Of a stretch of 64,000 nt of DNA, positions 32,916-45,100 are shown in pieces. The stretch comes from Bacillota bacterium. GTDB taxonomy: Bacteria > Bacillota > Clostridia > Acetivibrionales > Acetivibrionaceae. The stretch covers positions 1 through 64,000 of the forward strand of contig JAEWSG010000024.1 of the NCBI GenBank assembly GCA_023398495.1. The letters are read 5' to 3'. The position numbers and the translations under genes were made by a program. Within the stretch, counting starts at the first letter, position 1; the number at the start of each line of letters is the position of its first letter. A model generated the notes under the pieces. It did not search any database. It saw only the letters and a list, made by a program, of their open reading frames with translations, and had not been told where the DNA came from.

Positions 32916-34862
32916 GTGTTTGATAGTGGGCTATCACTAACAATTATGTTAGCTTGTGGAGCGGTTACTCTTGTAACCCTCTATTTTATTGGAGTTTTAA
33001 TATGGGAAATTATAAAAAAGGAAAGAAGTTTCCAAGGAAATGGAATTAAAGGGCTTTGCACTTTTTTAATCTCACTTGTCATGATGGGTGGGATTGCTTT
33101 TTGTCTCTATAATGTACCATACATCTTGTTTAACGGGGTTTCATGGGAAATGATTGAAGAGGCGGGACCATCGGCTCTTATATATGCAGTATTGGCGTTT
33201 TCTTTTGTAATTCCGGTGTTTTTTCTCTATTTTATGCTTGCAAATTATTTTGTAAAGTCTGATGACAAGCCTTTTTTTATGATTGTTGTCTTAAGTATAG
33301 TGAGCGGGATAGGGAATTCGCTTGTTGTATTCATAATTAATGAGGCACTAAACAGAAATCTTGACTCTGAAGCAAGGAATGCTGGAACAGAGAGTGGTCT
33401 GTATATATATTTTATATTAGGTATTTTGATGTTTACTGTATGTGCAATGATAGTTAGGAAGCGGTTGATTAAGATAACCAGTAATATTGTTTATGAAAAA
33501 CGTATGCAAATAATCAACAGTATTCTTAAAGCCCCATATCACAAATTTGAAGAGATAGAAGACGGAAAGGCACATGCAGCTCTTAACAATGATACTGAAA
33601 CGGTCAGCGGGTTTGTCAATATGTTTGTAAGCTTCTTTTCCGGCGTAATCACAATGGTTACGTGTTTCATTTACCTTGGCACATTAAACCTGTTTGGAAT
33701 GATATTGTCAGCATTAATAATTGTTCTTGCAGTCGGAATGTTTCTTAAAATCAGTCAATCAGCTGAAAAACTGTTTGAAAAGAACAGGGATATTCAGAGT
33801 GTATTCTTTAAGTATATAAACGATATGATAATGGGGTTTAAAGAGCTTAGCATAAACAGAAAGAAGCGGCTTGAGTTTAGGGATGATATTCAAAACAAAT
33901 GCGAGATGTACAAAGATACCCGAATAGAAGGTGAATATAAGTTTGTAGGTGCCTCTATCTTAGGAGAGATTATGTATATTGGCGTAATTGGTATAGTTGT
34001 TTTTACTTTTCCAATGATTTTACCATCTATACAGGGAAACACTTTGAGAAATTATGTATTAGTTTATTTGTATATGGGTGGGATAGTAAATCAGGTAATA
34101 TTCCTTATCCCTGAATTTGTGCGTGTATTGGTAAGCTGGAAAAGAATAAACGGATTCATAGAAGAAATCAAGTCTATAGAAGAAGACCCCGTTGAAATGG
34201 CTGGAATTGTAGAAAAACCTACTATCCAACTCAAAGGAGTAATGTATCAGTATAAGACTGAAAACGGTGAAAAGTTTTCGGTTGGGCCTATTGATTATAG
34301 CTTTAAACCAGGTGAGATTGTTTTTATATCAGGTGGAAATGGAAGCGGAAAGTCGACGCTGGCAAAACTAATTACCGGTTTGTATAAACCGGATAAAGGA
34401 GAGATTACCGTTAATGGAAAGAAAATGGATCAAGAAACTTTGGGAAGCTATTTCACTACCATTTACAGTGATTTTTATCTTTTCGACAGGCTGTACGGCA
34501 TATGCCAAGAGGAAAAGCAGGAGGAAATTAAAAAGTATCTGGAAATACTTCGCATTAGCGATAAGGTACAAATTATGGATGGGGTTTTTAGTACACTAAA
34601 GCTTTCAACCGGACAGCGAAAGAGGCTGGCCTTGTTGGTAAGTTATCTTGAGGAGCGACAGGTATATCTTTTTGATGAATGGGCTGCAGACCAGGATCCG
34701 GAGTTCAGAAGGTTTTTCTATAAGACACTCCTGCCTGAGTTAAGGTCTAGAGGAAAAACTGTTATAGCAATTACACATGATGACCGCTATTTTAATGAAG
34801 CGGACAGGCTTGTCAAGATGGAGATGGGGAGATTTGTTGAGGAAAGGGAGGATGTAGGATGA
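32916..34862 (+). CDS. SyrD/PvdE-like cyclic-peptide ABC exporter
   Basis: This 648-residue half-transporter has six transmembrane helices in residues 1-330, including an unusually hydrophobic N-terminal pair, and a C-terminal ATPase. The ATPase has Walker A GGNGSGKST (473-481), signature LSTGQRKR and Walker B VYLFDEWAADQDPEFR. The LSTGQ and FDEWAADQDP forms are those of the cyclic-peptide/siderophore exporter family. It probably moves the PKS/NRPS product or its precursor across the membrane. The start is GTG at 32916, five bases after GAAAGGGTGG. The frame runs back to a TTG at 32865 without a site. Its stop overlaps the next ATG (ATGA). Confidence 0.88.
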   Translation: MFDSGLSLTIMLACGAVTLVTLYFIGVLIWEIIKKERSFQGNGIKGLCTFLISLVMMGGIAFCLYNVPYILFNGVSWEMIEEAGPSALIYAVLAFSFVIPVFFLYFMLANYFVKSDDKPFFMIVVLSIVSGIGNSLVVFIINEALNRNLDSEARNAGTESGLYIYFILGILMFTVCAMIVRKRLIKITSNIVYEKRMQIINSILKAPYHKFEEIEDGKAHAALNNDTETVSGFVNMFVSFFSGVITMVTCFIYLGTLNLFGMILSALIIVLAVGMFLKISQSAEKLFEKNRDIQSVFFKYINDMIMGFKELSINRKKRLEFRDDIQNKCEMYKDTRIEGEYKFVGASILGEIMYIGVIGIVVFTFPMILPSIQGNTLRNYVLVYLYMGGIVNQVIFLIPEFVRVLVSWKRINGFIEEIKSIEEDPVEMAGIVEKPTIQLKGVMYQYKTENGEKFSVGPIDYSFKPGEIVFISGGNGSGKSTLAKLITGLYKPDKGEITVNGKKMDQETLGSYFTTIYSDFYLFDRLYGICQEEKQEEIKKYLEILRISDKVQIMDGVFSTLKLSTGQRKRLALLVSYLEERQVYLFDEWAADQDPEFRRFFYKTLLPELRSRGKTVIAITHDDRYFNEADRLVKMEMGRFVEEREDVG

Positions 34863-36157
34863 TCAAGAGAATTTTTTGCTGCTTCATGATGTTTTTGCTG
34901 CTCCTGCAGATTGGTTGCACTAGAGCAATAACTGTGTTTAAAGGGATGAGCAGCTATCAAGAGGACGGAGTTAAAATTACAGATAAGGGCAATTACTTCG
35001 AGGTCGTATTGGATTATACAAGCGGTTTGACCCCAAGAGAGATGGGTGCCGCTTTTGCCAGGGGCATTCTTGAGGCAGTTCCTGACTATGAAAACCTGAT
35101 TGATTCATACATTGCAGAAAGTGTGGCTGAATACGAGTATCCTTTTGTTTTTTCGAGAATAGAAGAAATAAAACCCCAATTAGATGAGGAATATGTAGAA
35201 GAAATTGAGGGGATGGCATCGGTTTTTTCCGGAGGTAGTGAAAACATAAGAAAGGATAACAAGCTGTCCAATGGGGAGCTTTACATTTTAAACCTGTTCA
35301 CTGATGTGCTGCGGGGGGCACAATGCAGCTTTGTGTCTGTATACGGTTCGCGTTCGGAAACGAATAAAACTATCACCGGCCGAAATCTCGACTGGTTTGG
35401 TGGGAGTAAAAACCAGCTTCCGAGGATTCAGGCCGTTATAACTGTCAAACGCTCAAACAGGAAAATTTGTTCTATAGGTTACTTGGGATATATGGGAATA
35501 TTGACAGGATTTAATGACAGCAAGGTATTTGCCGGAATTCTTGATTCCATAGTTGGAACGGCATATAGCTCTCAGGGCAGGAGGTCATATACTTTAGACC
35601 TTCGTTATGCATTGGAAAATTATAAGACTATGGATGAGATAGCTGAATTTATGAGGGACCCGAAAAAGCTCTATGCAGTTAATCATATTGTTGCATTCTC
35701 CGATCCTGACAGAAGTATAGTTCTTGAAAACAACTTCAGTGGAAACCGGGCAGATGGACAAAGAGTTCAAAGGGCACTAAGAAGTGCAGATTCAAAGCTT
35801 AACAAGGGAGTTACATGGGGGATTAGTGATGCTGTAGGAAGTGTTAATTCTTTTATTTTAGATGGAAATTATGATAATCACACAGCCAACAGATATAACA
35901 CAAAGAGATGGAAGAATATGAAGAAGGAGCTCATTTCAAAAGGAACGACAGTAAGTTCACAAGAGATAAAAGAGATTATTTCTTATAAGCAGGGCAAACC
36001 TGATGCATTATCTGAGACATCAGATTTATACAACAAGATGACACTATATATGGTTTTGTTTCAGCCCGACAGTTTTTTGCTTGAAGTATATTTCCGACCT
36101 AGGAGTATAAGGGAATCACCCGATAACCCGGTTTTTGAGGAAATAGAAGTTTTTTAA
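34859..36157 (+). CDS. secreted C45-type Ntn-hydrolase lipoprotein
   Basis: This 432-residue protein begins with a lipoprotein signal (LQIGC, C20), so it acts outside the membrane. The body matches the acyl-CoA:6-aminopenicillanate acyltransferase/bile-acid-hydrolase-like Ntn-hydrolase superfamily. The catalytic nucleophile is C156 in GAQCSF, followed by TGRNLDWFGG, LGYMGILTGFND and NFSGNRADGQR. Such enzymes cleave or transfer N-acyl amide bonds after autoproteolysis. Translational overlap with the exporter, and placement directly before an N-acylating NRPS, suggest that it removes or exchanges the acyl cap of the exported product, or cyclises it. This is inference; no family member of known product was matched. 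Confidence 0.8.
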   Translation: MIKRIFCCFMMFLLLLQIGCTRAITVFKGMSSYQEDGVKITDKGNYFEVVLDYTSGLTPREMGAAFARGILEAVPDYENLIDSYIAESVAEYEYPFVFSRIEEIKPQLDEEYVEEIEGMASVFSGGSENIRKDNKLSNGELYILNLFTDVLRGAQCSFVSVYGSRSETNKTITGRNLDWFGGSKNQLPRIQAVITVKRSNRKICSIGYLGYMGILTGFNDSKVFAGILDSIVGTAYSSQGRRSYTLDLRYALENYKTMDEIAEFMRDPKKLYAVNHIVAFSDPDRSIVLENNFSGNRADGQRVQRALRSADSKLNKGVTWGISDAVGSVNSFILDGNYDNHTANRYNTKRWKNMKKELISKGTTVSSQEIKEIISYKQGKPDALSETSDLYNKMTLYMVLFQPDSFLLEVYFRPRSIRESPDNPVFEEIEVF

Positions 36158-36187
36158 ACAGACTATTTGTAAAGGGGAATAAGTCAG

Positions 36188-39100
36188 ATGTTCGATTATA
36201 AAACACTATCCAATATGATTGTTTCTAAAGAGAATGAGGATAAAAAAGGAATTACTTTTATATTGAGTGATACAGAGGAGTGTTTTGTATCATATAAGGA
36301 ACTTTATTTTTCAGCATTGAGCCTTTTACACACGCTTCAGTGTGAGGGGTTTAAACCGAAGGATGAAGTGATTTTTCAGATAGACGACAACCATAAATTT
36401 GTATGCACCTTTTGGGCTTGCATATTAGGTGGTATGATACCGGTTCCTGTAACTACCGGTACAAATGATGAGCACAAACTTAAATTATTCAAAATATGGG
36501 AAGTATTAAGTAACCCTAGATTAATAACAACAGAGGACTTTATCAGAAAACTTGAAGCCTATGCTGATAAAAATGGACTCTCTGGAGAGATGGAAGTTAT
36601 AAAAAGCAGAACAGAGTTTGTATATGATAGTTTGAATATGGGATGTTTAGGTAAAATCTATGATGTGCAGCCTGATGATACTGCCTTTATACAGTTTTCA
36701 TCCGGGTCTACCGGAGACCCGAAAGGTGTTATAATTACGCACCGGAATGTATTGGTAAACCTGACTTCAGTTATTGAATGGACAAATATAGGTTCTGATG
36801 ATTCAGGCTTGAACTGGATGCCGCTTACACATGATATGGGATTGATCGGAACACATATAAAGGGGATGCTGGCATGTATCAATCAGTATAATATTCAAAC
36901 ACAACTCTTTATAAGACATCCTACCCTGTGGCTGCAAAAAGCAAGTGAGCATAAGGTTACATTAATGTATTCGCCTAATTTTGGATACAGGCATTTTTTG
37001 AAATTCTTCAATGCTGACATCAAAAAGGATTGGGACCTGTCAAATGTAAGGTTTATTTATAATGGTGCAGAGCCAATATCTATGGATTTGTGCAATGAGT
37101 TTCTGGATTTGATGGAACAGTACGGACTTAAAAGAAATGCCATGTATCCGGTATATGGTCTTGCGGAAGGAACCATTGCTGTAACCTTTCCGAATCCAGG
37201 GGAGGAGATTAAATCATTTTGCTTTAACCGCAATAACCTTGGAACAGGTGATACAGTAGTTGAAACGGTAAAAGACGACTCTAAGGGTGTAACGTTTGTA
37301 GATGTAGGTTACCCCATTTATAACTGCAGGATACGTATTTGCGACATGAGTAACATGGATTTGGGAGAAAACAGGATTGGGCATATACAGATACAAGGTG
37401 GTAATGTAACAAAAGGATATCATAACAACGACATTGCTACAAAGCATGCTGTTACATCCGATGGGTGGCTTAATACAGGGGATCTCGGGTTGTTAAGGAA
37501 TGGGCGGCTTATTATTACAGGCCGTGCTAAAGATATAATATTTATGGCAGGTCAGAATTATTATTCACATGACATAGAGAGAGTTGCTGAAAGTGTTGAC
37601 GGCATGGAACTCGGGAAAGTAGTTGCTATAGGTGTGCATAACCAGATTAAAAAATGTGATGAACTGGTGCTCTTTGTTTTGTTTAAGCAGAAGGCTGAGA
37701 ATTTTATTCACCTGGTTAAGGAATTAAAAAGCAGAATCAATCGTGAGATAGGGATTGAAGTATCAGAGGTTATTCCAGTTAAGAGTATTCCTAAGACTAC
37801 AAGTGGAAAGGTTCAACGGTATAAGTTAAGGGATAGGTATGCCAGTGGTGAATTTGACGCAATAAGAAGTGAATTGGCTCTACTTATGGATAATGAATTA
37901 AACAACAGGAAAATAGATTTACCGAAGAACGAAACGGAAGAGAAGCTTGTTGCCCTGTGGTCAGAGCTTTTGGAAACACAAAAAGTCGGAACACATGAAA
38001 ACTTTTTCACGCTTGGAGGGGATTCGCTGAGGGTAACACAGCTGATTTCCAGAATTAAAAATGTTTTTGGTGTTGAGCTTGAGCAGACAGATATATTTGA
38101 AAATCCCGATATTGTTAGTCTGGCTGTTGATATCAAAAAGCACGCCAAAAAAGTTGAAAAGAATAGGGATATTATAAAACAGGAAAACATTGAAAATCAT
38201 ATGCTGCCTCTTTCCTTTTCACAAAGGAGATTATGGTTTCTTGACCGTTTAAATGAAGGAAGTCCTCAATACAACCTTCATACTGCACTGAGATTACGGG
38301 GAGATCTCGATAAAGAAAGCCTTGAAAAAAGCCTTAATGAAATTATGGACAGGCATAAAATACTTAAGATGTCTTTTAGGGAAGAAAACGGGCAGCCGGT
38401 TCAAGTGTTGAACCAGGAAATAAAACTAAGATTACCATTGGTTGATTTAAGAGAAATCCCTGAGGCAGAAAGGGAAAGAATAGCAGCAGAACATGCCGGT
38501 GAAGAGGCCGCCAAGGTTTTTGAGCTGGACAAGGCTCCTCTGATAAGAGCCAAATTACTGTGTCTTGACAATGATGAGCACGTTTTGGTTATGGTTGTGC
38601 ACCATATTATATTTGACGGCTGGTCATTCGGAATTTTTCTTAAGGAGATGGTTAATTACTACGAGTTGTTCAGAACAGGAAAAGGACAGAGTTTAAGTGA
38701 GCCGGAGGTTCAATATTCTGACTTTGCTTATTGGCAAACCAAAAATCAAAATAACGGACTTCTTGAAAATCAGCTCAAATATTGGAAAAACAAACTTTCA
38801 GCAGATATTCCGGCACTCAATCTTCCTGTAGATAGACAAAGGCCTGCTGTTCAAACTTACAATGGAGCTAAATTTATTGGATCAATACCTCCGGTTTTGG
38901 CGAGAAAGCTTAAAAAACTTGCCGGAAAAGAGAATTCCACCTTGTTTATGGTTTTGCTTGCAGCATTTAATGTACTGCTCCATCGTTATACGGGACAGGA
39001 AGATATAGTTGTAGGCTCTCCAGTAGCTAACAGGAACAGAAAAGATATTGAGGATGTAATAGGCTTCTTTACCAACAACCTGATCCTTAGGTCAAACTTT

Positions 39101-42100
39101 ACAGGAAAGACAAGCTTTCTGGAACTTTTACAAAAGGTAAAAACTACAACTATGGAAGCATATTCAAATCAGGACGTACCCTTTGAAAAAATAGTGGAGG
39201 GGCTTCATGTTAAACGTGATATGAGCCGCAACCCGCTGTTTCAGGTGTTGTTTGGTCTTCAAAACACTCACGTATCTCTTGAAGGCTTTTCTGAGATAAG
39301 TGCTTCCATCATAGATACCGACAACGGCTTTGCAAGGTTTGATCTGGCTCTGGATATACGTGAGGTTGGAGAAGGGCTTGCGGCTGATTTTGAGTATAAT
39401 ACCGATTTGTTTTATGCCGACACCATAAAGAGAATGGCAGGCCATTACAGGCAGCTTCTAGAGAGTATAGCACAAAACCCGGAAAAAGAAGTTGGAAGGC
39501 TTGAAATACTGACAATTGATGAGGTAAATACAATAGTCAAGAAGTGGAACAGTACTGAAGTTAGTTATGGAGATATTCCGAGTTGGACCAGGCTTTTTGA
39601 AGAACAGGTCAAGAGGAATCCGAAGGCTTTGGCCGTTATAGATAAAGAACAGAGTTTAACTTATGGCGAATTAAACAGCTGTGCTAACAAACTGGCACAT
39701 TATCTTGCATCCAAGGGGGTTGGGCCTGAAACGGTAGTAGGTGTTTATCTTGACAGAACTGCAAAGATGCTCATTACACTGTTGGGTATTCATAAGGCAG
39801 GTGGTGCATACCTGCCTTTAGATCCAATATTCCCAAAGGAACGTTTGAAGTATATGCAGGAAGACGCAAAAATTGAGTTTGTCTTATCAGAAAGCGGACT
39901 TGAAGGAACATTACCGCAAAATGCATCGCAGGTGATTTGCCTGGATAGAGAATGGGAGACAATTTCACATTTTAGTGAAGAAAACCCTGAAACAAAAAAT
40001 AATGGGGAAAATCTTGCATATCTCATATATACCTCGGGTTCCACTGGAAATCCGAAAGGAGTTCAGATTGAGCAGCACGCACTTGTAAATTTCCTTTTAT
40101 CGATGGCAGAAAAGACAGGGCTTAAAGAGAGTGACACTCTTTTGGCTGTGACTACATTATCTTTTGATATTGCAGGGTTGGAACTATTCATGCCGCTTAC
40201 ATCAGGTGCCGGAATTGTACTTGCCGGAAGAGATGAAGTAATTGACGGAAGAAAGCTGATGGTTCTGTTACACAAGCACTCTATCTCTATAATGCAGGCC
40301 ACACCTGCTACGTGGAGACTTATGATTGAAGATGGATGGAAGGGAACTAAAGGGCTGAAGGTTTTATGCGGTGGAGAGGCACTACCGGGAGAATTGGCAA
40401 AACAACTTTTAAAAAGGTGTGATATGCTTCTGAACGTATACGGGCCTACAGAAACCACCATTTGGTCGACAATTGCAAAGCTGGAACATGAAACAGATAT
40501 AATAACGGTTGGGAAACCTATTGCAAATACTCAAATTTATGTTCTGGATGAAAGTATGAACCCTGTTCCCATTGGGATACCGGGAGAACTCTATATAGGC
40601 GGGGACGGTTTGGCGAGAGGCTATTTAAACCAGCCGCGGTTGACAGAAGAAAAATTTGTTGAGAACCCATTCAGTGAAGAAACAGGTGCACGGCTTTATA
40701 AAACCGGGGACACAGTAAAATTCAGATCTGATGGTAATCTGGAGTTTTTAGGTCGTAATGATCATCAGGTAAAGATTCGTGGATTTAGAATAGAGCTTGG
40801 AGAAATTGAGAACAAGCTGAACCTGACTGAGGGTGTACGGCAAAGCATTGTAATTGCAAAAGAAACAGCCCCGGGGGAAAAAACTCTTGTGGCATACATA
40901 ATTCCGAAGGATGAAAAGAGTGTGATAGCATCGGAGGATTTAAGGAGCAGCATCAGGGAAAAGCTTCCTGATTACATGGTTCCAGCAGCCTTTGTAATGA
41001 TGGATTCTTTTCCAATGACTCCAAACGGCAAGATAGACAGAAAGTCACTTCCAATGCCCGAGAGTATTCTACCGCAGCTTAAGACAGATTACATTGCTCC
41101 GGAGAGTGAGATTGAAAAAGGCATTGTATCCGTCTGGCAGGAAGTATTAAAGATTGACCGCATAGGAATTAATGACAATTTTTTTGATTTGGGAGGCAAT
41201 TCACTCTTGCTTGCTCAGGTAAGAAACAAAATCTCCAGGCTTATAGGAAAAGACATTACAATAATGGATCTATTCAGGTACCCTACAATAAATAGACTTT
41301 CCGGATTTCTTGAAGGGAAGCAGGATTTAAACCGGAAAGACGAAATAGATAAAAAAAGTGTTGAGAAGAAACAAGATATTGCTGTTATAGGCTTAAGCGG
41401 TAGGTTTCCAGGTGCCAGGAATATAGATGAATTCTGGTCCAACCTCTGCAACGGTGTTGAATCGATTACACGGTTAACTGATGATGAGGTTATCGAAGAG
41501 GGAGTTGACCCGCAAACAGCTAAGAAGCCCGAGTATGTTAAGGCGTGGGGAACGTTGGACGAAGTTGATAAATTTGATGCTGGTTTCTTTGGATACAATC
41601 CGAGAGAAGCAGAAGTACTTGACCCTCAGCAGAGAATATTTCTTGAAGAGACCTGGAAGGCACTTGAAAACTCAGGTTACGATCCGGGAAGGTTTCCGGG
41701 GAAAATAGGTGTATATGCCAGTGTGGGTATGAACACGTATGCACAGAACTTGTCTGAAAACTCCAGAGAAAAGGGTTTGGCAAGTGATTACCAGATTATG
41801 ATCAGTAATGACAAGGATTTTATTGCTACGCGCGTTTCCTATAAACTAAACCTCAAAGGGCCTGCTATTACTGTCCAGACTGCTTGTTCATCCTCTATGG
41901 TAGCGGTTCATCTGGCATGTCAGAGTCTTATAAACGGAGAAAGTGACATGGCAATAGCAGGTGGTGCAAGTATAAGGCTTCCACAGAAAACCGGATATTT
42001 ATATCAGGAAGGCATGATTTTATCTCCCGATGGGCATTGCAGGGCTTTTGATGAAGGAGCCAAAGGTACTATAGGTGGAAACGGTGCAGGAGTGGTTGTG

Positions 42101-45100
42101 TTAAAGAGGCTGGAAGATGCGATCAATGATGGGGATTCAATAAATGCAGTTATTAAGGCTACTGCTATAAATAATGATGGGTCTCTGAAGGTAGGATACA
42201 CAGCACCTGGAATAGAAGGCCAGGCCGGAGCTGTTTCAGAAGCACACTTGAAAGCAGGTATGCATCCGGAAACTATAACATATATTGAAGCTCATGGCAC
42301 AGGAACACCGTTAGGAGATCCGATTGAAATTGAAGCATTGAAGCAGGTATTCAATAAGGGCACAGCAAAGAAAGGTTTTTGTGCAATTGGATCGGTTAAG
42401 ACAAACATTGGCCATCTTGATGCTGCAGCTGGAATTTCGGGATTGATAAAAACTGTTCTTGCATTGAAAAATAAAAAGATACCTCCAACCTTGAACTTTA
42501 AGAGACCAAACCCAAAGTTGGATATTGACAATAGCCCTTTTTATATTAACAGCAGTTTAAAGGAGTGGGATAATGCTTCAGGCCCGCTAAGGGCAGGTGT
42601 CAGCTCCTTCGGTATTGGAGGGACAAATGCTCATGCTGTGCTCGAGGAAGCACCTGAAGTAGATAGTAAATCTTGCCTAAGTGGTAGCTGCTTGCTTGTG
42701 TTTTCTGCCAAAACCAGTTCTGCACTCAATAAAATCACTGCTGACTTTTTAGCCTTTTTGAAGAAGAACAGTGATATTAATATGGCTGACGCTGCTTACA
42801 CCTTACAATTAGGCCGTGCAGAAATGGAATATAGAAGGTTTCTTGTCTGCACCTCCAGGGAAGATGCAATTTATGCTCTTGAAAATATTGATTCTGCCCC
42901 AGAAAGGGTTTTTGACAACGTTTATGGACAGAGTGCGGATATAGGAATAAGGGATATTAATCCTGAAGGACATTCTCTAAAAGAGTTAGGACAACTTTGG
43001 CTTAAAGGTGCAAGGATTGAATGGACTTTACTATATAAAGATGTCCAAAGAAAAAGAATTCCTTTGCCTGTATACCCCTTTGAAGGGAAATCATACTGGG
43101 TGGATAAAATGAAAAAAGATAAGATTATAAATGCACATGAGAAAATAAAGGATATCTCAAAATGGCTTTATACTCCGGTTTGGAAACAATCAGCAAACTT
43201 CGGCTTGGGAAGGATAACAAAATATGCCGGAAGGAAGGACGTTGTGCTTGTTCTTACAGCAGAAAGCAGTTTTTCAAGTAAATTGCTTGAACAAATTGGG
43301 TATACAAACGAAAACTTATTTGTGGCTAAAGCGGGAACAAGCTTTGGAAAAACTGGAGAAAGAACTTATCTGTTTAGACCTGATCAAAAAGATGACTACG
43401 ATAATTTGATAAATGAGATATCACGGGTTTCCCAAAATCCGGATATAGTATTGAATTTACTTGGAGTTACCCAAGAAAGTTCGGTAATGGAGGACGAAAA
43501 TGGAATAATTTATGGCAAACAGCTTTTCTACAGCATGATTTATTTGGCACAATCACTTGGAAACCATGGCACAAATACGCCAGTACAATTTAAAATTCTG
43601 ACTGATAATGCCTTAAAGTTGTTTAATGAGAGGAAACTATTCTGTGGGAAATCGCTTGCAATAGGGCCTTGTAAGGTTATACCCAAAGAGTACCCCAACG
43701 TCAGGTGCAGTATGGTTGACTTCGAATTGCAGCAAGCAGGAAGCCCGGATGAACAGGATATGATAGACTGCCTTGTGGGTGAAATATACCAAAAAGACAC
43801 AGAAGATATTATTGCTTATCGTGGCTTGGAACGATGGATTCAGAGCTTTGAGAATACCTTTGTTGAAGAAGGTCAGGATTCCATGGTAAGGAAGAATGGT
43901 GTATACATGATTACCGGAGGACTTGGCGGTATTGGTCTTAACCTTGCAGAATACCTGGCAGAGGAAGCACAAGCTAAATTAATCCTGGTAAACCGTTCGG
44001 AATTTCCGGGAATTGAGAAATGGTCAGACTGGCAGAAAGAGCACAGTAAAGAGGATAGTATATCCCAAAAAATAAGGAGACTTAAAAGCCTTCAGGGCTT
44101 AGGTGCTCAGATTATGGTGTGCCAGGGGGATGTTGCAGATAAAGTACAACTTGATGCCATCAGAGAAATTGCACTTGAGAGGTTTGGCAGAATTGATGGA
44201 ATAATCCATGCAGCCGGAAATCCCGGAGGTGGTATGATTCAAATGAAGACCGGGGAGTTTTCAGAAAATGTATTGGCACCAAAGGTTGAAGGCACAATTG
44301 CACTCTATGAGACCTTCAAGAACGACAAGCTTGATTTCATTGTTTTATGTTCTTCACTAAATGCCATAACCGGAGGGTTTGGGCAGGTTGATTATTGTGC
44401 AGCAAATGCTTTCCTAGACGCTTTTGCAAGAGCACATGATTCCTTCAGGGGAACAAGGTTTTTATCAATTAACTGGGATAGGTGGCCGGGAGTTGGTATG
44501 GCCGGTAAAATTGGATATAAGACAGATAATGATGATAAAGCTGTGCACCCTCTATTAGGTAAGAAAGTTACAAGCAGTAAGGAAAAGATAGTTTACCTTG
44601 GAGAATTAAGTCCTGAGAAGGATTGGGTATTATCCGAGCATCTTGTAATGGGTATACCTACCATAGCAGGTACAACCTATCTGGAAATGGCAAGGGCTGC
44701 CTGGTATGAAGCAACCGGTCAGGATTCTATGGAAATAGACGATGTTATTTTTCTTAACCCAATGGTAGTTAAGGCGGATGAAACACGGAATGTATGTACC
44801 ATTCTGACTAAAAGGGGAGAGGTATATGATTTCAGAGTGGCAAGCAAGCTTAAGGGAAGTGAAGAGAAAGAATTGGGCTGGTATGAGCACGTATGCGGAA
44901 AAATCAGACCAAACAGGGAAGAGACTGTAAAACAGTTTGATATTAATGACCTGAAATTAAGGTGTACAGGGAAAACAGTAACAGGTGCGGTTCAAGTCAA
45001 TAATACAGAGGGTTTTATAAGCTTCGGAGATAGGTGGAGAGCGTTAAAAGGCTTTAATTTAGGGGTGAATGAGGGCTTGGTGGAAGTTGAACTTTCACCT

